NCBI RefSeq assembly: GCF_027744825.2
Contig: NC_071334.1
Location: forward strand, 30,319,937-30,383,936
DNA from: Synchiropus splendidus
Taxonomy: Eukaryota > Chordata > Actinopteri > Syngnathiformes > Callionymidae
Reading direction: 5' to 3'
Length of the DNA stretch: 64,000 nucleotides
Below, piece by piece: positions 35,792 to 47,076 of this stretch (positions within the stretch are counted from its first letter, which is position 1; every line of letters starts with the position of its first letter). The translations under genes and the position numbers were made by a program. Under the pieces are notes generated by a model, which worked only from the letters and a program-made list of their open reading frames with translations, was not told the origin of the DNA and ran no database searches.

Positions 35792-38700
35792 ATGGAGTGT
35801 AAATGTGACAACACTGAGGATGTTTCAGGTAAGAGTGTTCTGACAGTCTGCAGGAACTTGATATCAGTGTGACTGAAATAACATGTACTGTTGGATTTTT
35901 CTGTGTGAAGGATGGTGGATGACTGGCAGCAACATCCAGATGGGAGCGTTCACCGTCTTTGGATATCTTCTCTACAGATTCTCACAAAGTTAGTGACACA
36001 GAATCGTGAGTGTCTGCAAAGGCCGGGCAAGATTGTTGACGCCACTGTTCATGTCTTAGGTGAAGGGTTTTTCAGTTACAGAAAACTGAAAGATCTTCAG
36101 GGTGTGAAAGTACAACAGCTTCATAAATGAACTTGTGGCCTCTAATGTTAACAAAGGAGCCGTGAGTGAGTCAGAGGTCATTCATTAATAAAAAAGAAAG
36201 GATTGCTTTTGGCCTCTACACTGGTGAAATGACAAATTTCACTGACTCGTCTGAATCACAGGGGACACTTTGAATCAGTTTTATTTATATATGTATATAT
36301 ATTTTTATAATATTCATGGGGAAAATGACGTCAAAACAGAAATAAAATGGCAAAAAGGTGTTCTACACTCATTTTTTTCGAGATGAATAATACTACTACT
36401 TTAACGCAATGTTTCAAACATCTATTTAATACATTTATTTATTTTAATGTAGTTTGTAGTTTTTGAAAGTCCCAAGTCTTCGTGTGAACCCGAAATATAT
36501 TGAATGGGAATCACAGTTGGACTTTGCAATTGCTTTGCAGGTCACCAGGCTGGATCAATGGTAGAGGTCATATGGTTGAAACCGTCTGCTCTGGAGCAAG
36601 ACGTGGCCCTTGCTTTCTGGACCATGAAAACATTTGATCCCTTAACTATTCTTCTTGGATCTGTAGACAGAAGAACACCAATATTAGACTGCATTGTCCC
36701 TTTAAAATGATTCTTTCTGATATGTCAAACATGTCCAGCATCAGTAGAGGTGTTCACAGTATTAACTGCAGTCTGTTTTCTGTTGCCTGGACAGCACTTC
36801 CTGCTCTGATCCGCTGGCCGATCCGTTTTTTTTGCTCCATTACTGGTGAGTGGAAGGATGGTGGTCGACAGCAGGTTAGATAAACAAAGCATGACATAAT
36901 AATCCTTGGCGTGTCTCATGTCTTCTGTAGGTTTGTCGACTCTATGGGGTTGGGTGAGCCGCATCGTGGGGACTCTCCGTGGTAAGTCATCAAACCTCAC
37001 AAAATGTATGTCGACACTTTCAGCCAGTGAGCCTCTCTTTGTGTGTTTAGGGATCCAAAGCTTGTGTAAATGGTTTTCACGAATATGGAAGTTTTTCAAA
37101 GGTGAGCACTAACTGTTTCTCTCTGAGTCTCTTCCTAACAATAAATGATGATGCTTGCAACGTGAATGAATGTATTCTAGCCTCTGAGGTGGCCGTGCGA
37201 TATGAGGAAACTTCACAGACCACAGGGGTCAAACTCAAATATGGGGGTTAAAACAGGGGGACACATTGATCATAGACCTCCCACCTTTGTATGATTCACT
37301 TCCTAGTCATTCTTATCAATACACTGACATCAGCTCTACTAACAGCGCTTGCCTCCAAGTTCCAGTGGCTGAGTGACATCATCAACACCCTCACAGGTCT
37401 GAGTGCTTCCATTCTTTTTCCTTGATCATGTTGGATTGACTGGTTCTGTTTGTGGTTTAACCACATCACCCATTCTTCAAGTGTATGTACCACAGGTACT
37501 ACAGTAAAACAACCTAATACTGAGCACATTAAGTGGTCTTGCACTTCATTCTGTTGAGATTTAAGTACCATTCATTTGATTTTTTTTTTCTAGTATAATA
37601 CATAGTAGTATAATAATACATAGAAAGACACATAAACAAACTCTTACAATACAATACAGTAAAATAACAAAAGTTCTCTCTTATATTATTTTATTTTCCA
37701 TTGGAAAACTATAACACCAAGAAACAACCAAAACAGAAAAAAAAATAAAGAAAAATAATGGTTTGTTTATTTTTATTTTGATTCATTTATAACAGATATT
37801 TCCATATAAACTTTCTATCACAGGTGACATTTGCCAGATTCCAGGTGCTCCACGTTATACAGTATGATGACATCACCAATACATCAGCGATAAAGGATAC
37901 ACTTTAGATATAAACTCAACACTAGTTCAGTTAGAGTCAATGCTATTGTGGTCTTGTTTAAAGTCAACTTTCATTGACTACTCCGGGGTATACACTTTAA
38001 AGAGGCACTAATCTCTACTTACTATAACTTATAACTTACTATAAGTTTTAAGTGGTTTATTTAGGGTAATAAACACATATTCTATTGTTGTACATTGAAT
38101 GAAGTGTAAGACTCGTGGCTCTCATCATCATGCTGAACTGTGCAGGGTCTACAGAAGCTGCCAGTCATTCGAAACCAGATCTCCGTCTGATCCTTGTGGG
38201 CCCAGCTGGTGGAGGACGCACCTCTGTTGCAAACACACTTTTGGGCAGCAGAATGCCACATACTGCAGGAACAATGGTGGAGAGCACCAGGAGAAGAACC
38301 GTGGTGGCCGGCAGTGAGGTCACAGTGATCGATACCCCTGACCTGTTGAGTCCTGCTTTGGGTACTCCAGAGAAAATAAGAGAAGCTCTGCGGAGCATTC
38401 AGCTCAGCAGTCCCGGACCCAACGCTGTCCTGCTCGTGATGCGAGCTCCAGGTGCCAATGGAGGGATGGACCATGATGCAGCTCAGGCAGTCAAAACCAT
38501 CCTCCAGCTTTATGATGAGGACATTGTAAACTACATCATCCCGGTTCTCACACATGCCGACTGTCTTGATCACACTCTGGAGGATCTGCTGGACAGGGAC
38601 ACCGCAGGCCTGAGAAGAGCTGTGAGTCTGTGCGGTCAGAGGCCAGAGCTAGTTGACACCAAGCCCAAACAGTCCAGGGAGGCTCAGCTTGCCTCACAAA

Positions 38701-38843
38701 AAGCGCTGTTGGGTCGAGTGTTGGAGATGAAGACACACAGGGGTCATTTCAAACACCAGCTGCAGATAAAGGAAGAGCAAATGAGGGAGAAGCTGCTGAT
38801 GGACATGACCCACGACGTGCTGATGAAACATGGTCTCATGTAA
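35792..38843 (+). CDS. GIMAP/AIG1-like GTPase with an N-terminal array of 17-residue helical units
   Basis: Proposed exons: 35792-35828, 35911-35988, 36795-36845, 36931-36981, 37051-37101, 37346-37396 and 38146-38843. They total 1017 nt (338 residues), all joined in phase 1. The last exon encodes an AIG1-type G domain: P-loop GPAGGGRTS (about 125-133), switch region DTPD (about 169), a THAD motif where GIMAPs have T(K/R)xD, and CGQRPELVDTK before a charged C-terminal helix. AIG1 GTPases sit on internal membranes and act in lymphocyte survival and host defence. The P-loop Lys is Arg, so nucleotide binding may be weak. Residues 13-38 are hydrophobic and aromatic (GAFTVFGYLLYRF), a possible membrane anchor. 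Residues 39-106 are four Trp-centred amphipathic units. Exon 35911-35988 has weak splice sites. The final exon is confident; the upstream exons are inferred from frame, phase and repetition. Confidence 0.68.
36795..37396 (+). repeat. Four tandem 51-nt phase-1 exons encoding 17-residue amphipathic units
   Basis: Exons 36795-36845, 36931-36981, 37051-37101 and 37346-37396 are each exactly 51 nt, with AG before, GT after, and phase 1 at both ends. Unit 1 is (T)LPALIRWPIRFFCSIT, unit 2 is GLSTLWGWVSRIVGTLR, unit 3 is GIQSLCKWFSRIWKFFK and unit 4 is ALASKFQWLSDIINTLT. Trp is at position 8 in all four, Leu/Ile at position 2, Arg at position 11 in three, Ser at position 10 in three, Ile at position 12 in three. 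Spacing of the hydrophobic residues fits an amphipathic helix. Introns between them are 85, 69 and 244 bases. The pattern is best explained by tandem exon duplication. Confidence 0.72.
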
Positions 38844-39590
38844 ACATGACGTGCCAAGTGTGTGTCCAGAGGTCATGACTGTATTCACGGGTTTTGTGCG
38901 AGGAATGCACACCGGATGGTGTTCCTTGTGTAGCTATACTTGTTCTTGGAAACACACCTCCTTCAGGAAACCATTTGCTTTTGTGGGGACCCCTCAAGTT
39001 TGAGGCTCAATTTGGGGATTAAACACTTTTAAAAAAAAGTATGTTATTATAATGGATTTGAAGTTTGGTTTGGGTGAGTTAATAAATGAACGTGACAAGA
39101 TGAACCAGGTTAACATGGCATCTTAAAATACAACAGCATGACAGTGACAGAGGAAATAAATAAGGACTTGGCCACGCGTCCTTTTCTGTAATAATGATAG
39201 GAGTGAGTGACAAAACGGTTGAGCTGGATCAACACGCTTAACACTAAAAAATGGTATTCAAAAAGTTGAAAAGATTAGAAGCTTCTCTCAAAGCTGGGAT
39301 AGAATAGACCCACTACAAGCAACACTGAATTATTACGGGTCAGCCAGATCTGTCAGCCAAGCAAGCAAGCGTTGGTACTTAGATATTTATTTGAAACTCA
39401 GCAACATGAATTTCTATCCTGAAGCAAAACATAATTAATAGATGAATAGAATGACCCTCTTTAGCCCCAAACAAAGTGGCCCATTATTACAGCAGACGCC
39501 AGTCTTTATTCATACCACCAAATGCGATCTTCTGAAGAGAGGTTGGTGGCCACATTTGACTCCAGCGGCTCCTCTTCAGTGCTGCGGGGG
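38844..39590. other. GIMAP-like gene 3' UTR and spacer to josd1
   Basis: No coding exon is seen. AATAAA hexamers near 39080 and 39156 could end the GIMAP-like transcript. Confidence 0.5.
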
Positions 39591-39820
39591 GAGATCTGCT
39601 GTCCCACTGACGCAAGTGCTGACAGCAACATGGAGCCAGGGGGACTCCACTGCGCATGTCCGCGTCTGCACAGACAGGGCTCGAGCTCGAGAGGAGTCAC
39701 AGGGAAAAAGTGGTGAAGACAAAGGAGTTCGCGGTGTTTAGTCAAGTCGCGGTGCTTCTGTCCAGTTGCTGGGCCAGTTTGTAAGAGCGGGGTGTGACGG
39801 CAGCGCCAGGAAGCGACTCG
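39591..39820 (+). promoter_or_regulatory. josd1: CG-rich promoter and likely noncoding first exon of josd1
   Basis: CG dinucleotides rise sharply here compared with flanking DNA, consistent with a CpG-island promoter. A strong donor (gactcg then gtgagt) lies at 39820/39821. A matching acceptor before the first coding exon is ccttgcag, ending at 40603. This gives a noncoding exon spliced to the exon holding the josd1 start. The exact transcription start is not visible. Confidence 0.5.
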
Positions 39821-40746
39821 GTGAGTGGTCGTTGACACAACTTACAAGGCGGCGTTGTGTTAGTTTGCGCGTTAAACGGACTAATGGCAGCAGATACGTG
39901 ACGCTTTCTTGTACAAATATCGTCCACCGTCGTGTTTCTGCCGTGTCAATACATCTCTTCTTGGGTTAAACCTGCCTGCCCTCTGCCTGTATGTGTTTAA
40001 AAGAGGCTGTTGTCATGTAGCTAGCTTACTGAGTAGCCTGCTTCCTCTTCCACACCGAGCTGCTGGAAATGTTTACCTTCTTTTTGGGCTCTGCTGACCA
40101 TTGTTTTTAATGATTTTTTTCCCAGTCCTGTGTGAGATAAGCGAACCATTGGAGAGTGATTTCAAGTGTGTTTTGCATTGCTATGAATGGTTGAGTAAGT
40201 TCTTGGAGAATGTCTTCACCATGAATGGGACGCTGTGTGTTATCTCTCCCAGGTTTCCACAGATTGCTGAGCATCATATCCTGACTGCGTCTGCTCCAGA
40301 GGCTAATGGTCGGTGTCAGCAAACCCAGTGATGGAAAGAACTGCAAAGCTCCAGGCTTTTGGGGACTGGATGTAATGAGCTGCCATCGCCGGCACCCAGA
40401 GGATGGACTAGGAAAGAATGCTGACACAGCCAAGATGCCTTTTTGATTTAGGTGTTGTCGTTGATTGTCATTTGCCCAAGGAGGTGTTAGCAGAGTTTGG
40501 GGTTTGGCCGCTGTGCCCTCCCCTCGGCCGATCATTCTTCCCATCAATTATTCAGAGGAAGCAGTTGTTTCTGTTTTAGTCACAGGTCTCATTTACCTTG
40601 CAGCCGCCCCCCCCGCCTTCCACACAGTCTCACAGACTAGCCCCTCTCTTCCAAACGGCTGAGAGGTTGTCATGGCGATGGTTGTCATGATGCAGATGTA
40701 GCATTCTGAAGGTGGAAGTGGTGGAGGAGGGAGTCGGAGACCAGCA

Positions 40747-43700
40747 ATGGGGAGTGCACCATGTCCAGCTGGGGAGTGGAAGGGCAAGGGAAGAGGTGGC
40801 CTCCAGGATCTTGGTTGCATGCCGTGGAAGGTCAGCAAGCAGAAAGGTGGAGAGGAGGATTTGCGAGCCGAGGAGCAGAGGTGTCGTGATCCCAGGGACT
40901 CTCAGCAGATGCAGGATCTCTCTTCCTCCTCGTCCTCCTTCACCCAACCAGCACCACTTCAACCCGCTTTGACACCACCGGCTATTTATCATGAGAAGCA
41001 GCGGAGGGAACTGTGTGCCTTGCACGCCCTCAACAACGTCTTTCAGGATGGCTCGGCCTTCAGTCGGGACACGCTACAGGAGATCTACCAGAGGTGAGTT
41101 CTCCGCCGGGCTGAGTGGGAGGCTGCGGACCAGCAGCTGATCACGGTTGCCAACTCTTGCAGGCTTTCTCCCAGCACACTGGTGACTCCTCACAAGAAGA
41201 GCATGCTGGGAAATGGAAACTATGACGTTAATGTCATCATGGCCGCGCTGCAGACGCGAGGGTTTGAGGCTGTTTGGTGGGATAAAAGAAGGTAAGTCAT
41301 TGACCGAAGTGGGGTGAAGGGGTTGGTTAAAACAACAGAAGTCATTTCTTGAAACTTAAAAAATATACTTTTTTATACTCAGTTATATAGGCATTGTAGA
41401 AAAATGTTTACAAGTAAGGGCACTTGACACTTGTAAACACGATTGACCAATATTTCCGCTTCTGCCCATAACTTGTTTTTGTTATTGCTTATGTCAGTTC
41501 CTTGAAAAACAAGTCTTGTTTGTTCCAATTATTCTTAAGGGTCACGCTCACACGCTCAGTCCTCTTGTGATGTAGCAGGGGAAACATTTTTCTTTGCTTC
41601 TCTTTCAAAGTTCTTACAAGTACAAATATTTTAAACAATTTATTGCGGCTACTGAAGATTTCTCATCAGATAATTAGAGACATTTTGCTACTTTCTGAAG
41701 ATGTATGCGCTTGAAGAGTTGTCTTTTTATTCATGCACCGTCTTGTGACTGGCGCGCACAGTAGAAAAGCACATCAGCTTAAAAGTGGCCGAAAGCAGGT
41801 GAGGAAAATTCCTGAGCTGCCAAATCTTGATCTTGCTAACAAATTCTTTCATTGTGCTGCTACACTCACTATGTCTACTGCATGTCTCTTGGCAACAAGA
41901 TATGAGACCTTCTATATTTTTTATTTCATTAGATCTTCATGTTTAATTTTATTAATTATTATTTTAATATTTTTATGTAATAAATGTAATACATATATTG
42001 TACTATAACATACATAATGTTGTATTAATTGAAATTTCATTAAGGTTGAATATTTGGAATATTAACTCCGAATAATACTTCTGCCCAGATAATATCCCAA
42101 AATTATTGGTGCAGCTTCAATACATGGATGTGAAAAACACCATCTTAATAATCGCCTGCACTTTTTTATTAAGGCACTGCATGCAGTAAGTTAGTGCTTC
42201 TGAATCTTATACATCTGACTAAACTATGATCCATCATCTTCAGAACGTCAGTCTTCCTGCTGTTTTATGCACAGCACCATGTGTTCGGTATCGTTCCACC
42301 GTGTCTCTCCTCTGTGAGTCGGCAACACATTTTTTCTGACTCAGTATCAGAGGAGGTTTGTCACACTGATGGATTCTGTACAAATAATTTCCCACAACAT
42401 CTGCACTGCTGTTATTGCTGTGTTCAAGATTGCCAGTACTGGTTTGAAAGTCACATCATCTGAGTCTATATGTATAATCTTTTAAAAAATATATATTTGT
42501 ATTTGTGTGTTTTTAATAAATGCTATGTTTATTAGTAGTCAATTCCGCTTCCATAGTATTTAAATCCAACCAACTTTTTAATGTAGACAGTTTTCTCTCA
42601 CTCCTCAGTAACCTATCAACAATAAATGCTGCAGCATGGTGAAACTTGTAAAAAAAAAGTTCTCCTGGCATGTGTATGGTTACTTTTTAAGTGGTATCTA
42701 ATAATTGTATCCCGCAGAGTGTTAAACGAGAAAGCGTAGTTTGCACGAACAGAATTTTATGTATATATTTTATGTATATATAGTTCTCAAATGTGAGGGG
42801 CCATCATGCCAAAAGAAAAGATGGCTACGAAACGTGACGGAAAAAAAAATCATAAGAAACGTGGACGGAATGAACCATTTAATATTCAATAGAAGCAAGG
42901 ATATTGAGCGTAAATATGGCATGAAACCTATAAAAATGTATTTCCAAATATATTTTCTTTTTTTCTTTCAACGACTTTTTAGGAAAATACTATTTACTAT
43001 TATACTACTATGCTATTGATAAACTAAAATAAGAAACAAAATGTAGTCATGAATGTGTTGTATTTACTGTTGAACCAGTACTGGCTGAAACAGAAACAAC
43101 AGAAAAATGACAACCTATCAGTTGTATAATTTTTGTCTGACTTCTGGAGGGCCACAAAAACACAGGCAAAGAGCTGCATGTGGCCCCTGGGCTGCATTTG
43201 CCCAGGTCTGGGTCAGTGGGAGGTTAGTGAGAGGTTGAATGAAAGCGTCAGGACTGGCTGTGGACGCTATGGTCATTCCCTGCAGCAGAGGGCAGTATAG
43301 AGGACGTTGAGGATTCTGTGGGAGAGTTTTAGCGTCACATGCTGCTGAGGCCGTTTGGCAAGTAGGGCAACACGGGTAATAAATGTATTTTTATTTTCAC
43401 ATGATCAAATGATGAGTAGCTCGCGTGTGGTCAATGGCTTGTCTCCTGTTCTTCACGTCAGAGCCACATAGCTAAAAATAAACTTCTCTCTGTACTTCCT
43501 CCAGGGATGTTGGCAGCATCGAGCTGTCCAACGTGACTGGCTTTATTCTGAACGTGCCATCCAACCTTCGCTGGGGCCCTCTGCGGCTGCCGCTCAAGCG
43601 CCAGCATTGGATTGGGGTACGAGAGGTGGGCGGGGTCTATTATAACCTGGACTCCAAATTGCGAAGCCCTCAACAAATCGGTTGTCCAGATGAGCTCAGG

Positions 43701-44086
43701 TGAGTAGAGCAAGATCAAGTACTGATGTGACTGGGTGTGTGAGTAGTAGGGAACTACAGCATCAAGTGGTTTGTTCATCGACTACTGTCTGAGTAGTAGA
43801 AGAGAGCCTGTCATCATCCTGCATGTTGTACAGGCTCGTAGGAGAGTGGTACTACTATGGAAGTTATTATCCCTTGTATGTAAATGCTCTCAGCGTTGGA
43901 AATGTATCAGGTAATAAACCAACCGACACTGTCAAAAAATGAAATTCTCATCCGTGTCTTTTCTGTTCATTTGACTTCCAATTCAGGAAGTTTCTCCGCC
44001 AGCAGCTTCGAGGCAAGAACTGTGAACTTCTGCTGGTGGTCTCAGAGGAAGTGGAAGCCCACCATACGTGGCGCTCTGACAGCTAA
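40747..44086 (+). CDS. josd1: Josephin domain-containing protein 1 (deubiquitinase)
   Basis: Four coding exons: 40747-41093, 41163-41291, 43505-43699 and 43987-44086, 771 nt and 256 residues. JOSD1 is a Machado-Joseph-type cysteine deubiquitinase that acts near the plasma membrane after its own ubiquitination. The core is nearly identical to human: [20 protein letters not shown] holds the catalytic Cys (residue 90), [10 protein letters not shown] the His, and NLDS the third catalytic residue. The C-terminus ends HHTWRSDS. Human JOSD1 begins MSCVPWKGDK and is 202 residues. Here the equivalent MPWKVSKQK starts at 40819, while an in-frame ATG at 40747 has the better context (G at -3 and G at +4) and adds 24 residues. 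A serine run (residues 59-64) lengthens the segment before the catalytic domain. Introns: 69, 2213 and 287 bases. Confidence 0.94.
41292..43504. other. josd1 second intron
   Basis: A 2.2 kb intron, AT-rich in the middle, with no exon seen. Near its right end it carries a hAT-like terminus (43140-43212). Confidence 0.7.
43140..43212. mobile_element. hAT-like transposon end fragment
   Basis: The reverse complement reads cagacctgggcaaatgcagc and then cccaggggccacatgcagctc. This matches the style of hAT (Charlie-like) ends, in which a CAGNNNTGGGCAAA terminus is followed by a G/C-rich ggcccgggggccac block. The partner end is not visible. Confidence 0.5.
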
Positions 44087-46439
44087 AAGGTGCACCAAGC
44101 CAATGGCAGAGCGACGAGGAGACAGAATCCAGTCTTTTGGACGCTTGCTGAAGTATTCCTTCTTGGGTTTTGTTTACACAACCTTTGCTGGACTTTCAGT
44201 AATAAAAAAAAACAAAAAAACAACACGCTTTACAGGGAGAACCCAAAAATCGCAGTCCTTTACCGTACCACGATTATATAAAGATATCTATATATATATA
44301 TACATATAGACTATTTTTCAGTGTCATTAAGAACTGTTTGATTTTTCCAGCAACAGTTTCCAAAGTCATGCAGGCTGTGTATCAGTGATGACTCACTGAC
44401 GTGTCTTTATCCTTCACTTTCACCAAAGCGTGCTCTTCTCCTTCATCTCACTTGTCAATCACAGTTCAAGGTTCGAGCCAGTTCCCAAAGTCTCCCCAGT
44501 GAACTGGACTCCTGTTTTGCAACAGTGCAATGCAACAGCCAGCACTCCCTGTAGTAGACAACTTCAGTCAAGCTTCTGTTTTCTCCAGTGATACTGTGCT
44601 ACGTCCTCTCATAAGAAGTTACACTGAAAATAGAGGTCAAGTCCACAGCCATGTGCTCCGTCACCTACAAGCTACAAACTCTAGGCAAGTACATTTCTGT
44701 TTTGTTTACCAGAGAGCCTGAAGAGATTCATCACCCGGACCTGAAGCTCAGTTTTGTACACTGCAGCTATTAATCCTTGTATGTTCTTCCTTGTTTTTTT
44801 TGTTTTGTTTTGCAACAACAAGTCTTTAAAGGCAAAAATGACACTACCTATTGTGCACTAAGTGGAAAAAGCAAAGTAAGCAGTTGCTTGAAAACACGTC
44901 TGTCTTCACGCCAAACCCCATACAATTAACTTAGCAGCACATGCCTCGGCAGGAAGAGAGCACATGGTGCAACCTCATCTGAACACAGGTTGTTTGATGA
45001 GAGAACAAAATCACCAAGGTACAAATAGCGTTTTTCCTTAGGAGATGTAGGAGGATTCATTTTATTCCAGTTAAAGCCACACTCACATTTAAAACTGGAA
45101 GTGAAGGTCAAACCATTTTGGGTGGAAGTTATCGGGTGAAAAGTGGAAAATGACTCGAAGAACCCTTTTCAGATGGAGGTTCTTGACTGACTTAAGATTT
45201 TGCCAATGTAGCCGAAGCGTCCTGTTTACCTGACTAGTACTATAATGACTATAAACAGGTCTGTTGTTTGTCCCGGAGCTATGGCCTTATTGCACATTGA
45301 ACGAGTGAGCCAGTAGCCTTACAGCGTTTTCTAAGCTCCTGAAACTATTTTGTACTTCATTCAGCCTCTGGTTATACAATGCTTTATGAATATTCTAAAC
45401 CAAATATGGGAAAATGCTAGCAGCGTCTTTTTTGAGTGTAAAATCTGAACTCTGACACTATCACCTTGTTGTGAGCTCACGTGAGTCCATGGTGGTCTTT
45501 CGAGGTTCAGATAGGTGGGGTTTAGTTCAAGTTGTCACAGCGGCGATTAAAGGCTCCAGAACAACCGTATGGTATTGTGAGTGCTGGAAACCACAGATGA
45601 TGCTGTGCTGAAGGAAGTTTTCAGGAGGTGGAGTTGAGGGGAATTTACAGCCTGTTGAGCTAAGGAAAGAAGTCATGTTTGCCTCGACGTGTTTCGCTTG
45701 TTGTTGAATGACGAGCCAGTTTTTGGGATTTGCTGAAAAACACTTTTATATTTGTCATTCTAATGACAACCAGCCTTAACTTGTGTACATTGGGTGTTCA
45801 TTTTGTGGACTAAGCACTAAGTAACAAGCAATCAGCTGATGTTTTTCCTCTTCTCTGCAGCCCAGGACTTTATTACAAAAAGGTTTTCTACTATCAAAAC
45901 CCTTTGGAGAGTAAAACATGCATCTGTGTTCTATCGAAGTGAAGAGGCAGGGAAATTGTCGGTTCGCTCTTTGTGTCCAATCAGATCGTCACTCGTGTCC
46001 GTGTTTCCTGTTTTGCCATGGCAATCCATTCAGTCCTTCCGAAATACGGGAATATTTTGTTTTTTTATTATTATTTTTGCATAGAAATAAAATACTTGTA
46101 ATGGCACTGTCCGTATTATGGTCTGGCTGTGTGATACTGATGACTCATGTTCTGCACCACCACCTGTTATGTTTGGGATCAAGTTTGACTGAAAAAGCAA
46201 ACCAGTACTTTTATAGAAATATATATAAATCTGTATGAATCGATATTGAGCTTATTCAGATTTTGGCATTGACTATTAAACAAGGTAAACCCGAGTGATG
46301 TAACACATGAGGTTAGTGTTTAAAAAAAAAGATAAGCACTTCAGGCAATCTCTCGAGAAAAACTTGGCAAATTATTGTTTTGTTTTTCCAGTCTTTAATG
46401 TATGTGATTTTCCCTGTTTTTTATGATCTAAATCTGGGG
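44087..46439 (+). other. josd1 3' UTR and spacer
   Basis: No coding exon seen. Candidate poly(A) signals are AATAAA at 44201-44206 (short form) and 46086-46091 (long form, a 2 kb 3' UTR). Open frames at 44530 and 45839-46238 have no family signal. Confidence 0.5.
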
Positions 46440-47076
46440 AGGACAGCTGACGGAAGTTTTATCTGTGTAACAGCGCCGCGCCGTGTACGTAGCGTCAAAT
46501 GAATGATGGCGATATGGACGGAACGTCAGCGAAAACTATCAGTGTCACACTGTATCTCGTTCTTTATTCCGCGCGGATTGCAGCGCGGTCAAACAGGTTG
46601 CAGAACGGACGTATATTTGTGTGAGTGTTTGCGGGCGCCATGTGAACTGGCCCTGGTGCTGACGGGTCGCCGACACTCACAAGTTCGCACGCTACTTCTC
46701 CGGAGTTACCGGACTCGTTGTTATGTTGCGGTGTATTTCACTGAGTATTAGGGATTTTCTTGACCATACAAATGTGTTATTCCACCTTAATATCGTGCTG
46801 TTATGTGGAAATAGCTCCTTGTACTGAAGCATTGGGGCGCGAGCACGACGCGCGGTCACGAGTGGCCCCGGGAGCGCGCGGCGCTGTGTGCAGATGTGTC
46901 GCAGATTCTGTAAAGTCACTGGGCGAACGGAAGAGCTCGTCGATGGACACGGCACCGGCTCAATGGAGCGAAAACGAGACACCGTAGGCGCCGTTCGCCG
47001 GGGGCCGGCTGCTGTCTGTCGCGGCTGCAGCTCCATCTGACTGCGGAGCTGCTTCCAGGGGCGGCGGCGAGCAGCG
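46440..47076 (+). promoter_or_regulatory. cbx7: CG-rich promoter and 5' UTR of cbx7
   Basis: From about 46470 the DNA is dense in CG dinucleotides (for example gcgccgcgccgtgtacgtagcg and the block at 46840-47070). It continues to the cbx7 start codon at 47077. This is a CpG-island type promoter; no TATA box is clear. Confidence 0.6.

Noticed and set aside
36541..36710. A possible extra exon of the GIMAP-like gene after an acceptor at 36540
   Set aside because: The acceptor (tgctttgcag) is good, but none of the nearby donors leaves the exon in phase 1, which all neighbours need.
37825..37845. A 21-nt phase-1 segment (acceptor atcacag, donor gtgctc) before the GIMAP G domain
   Set aside because: It fits by phase, but 21 nt is short enough to occur by chance and it does not resemble the 17-residue units.
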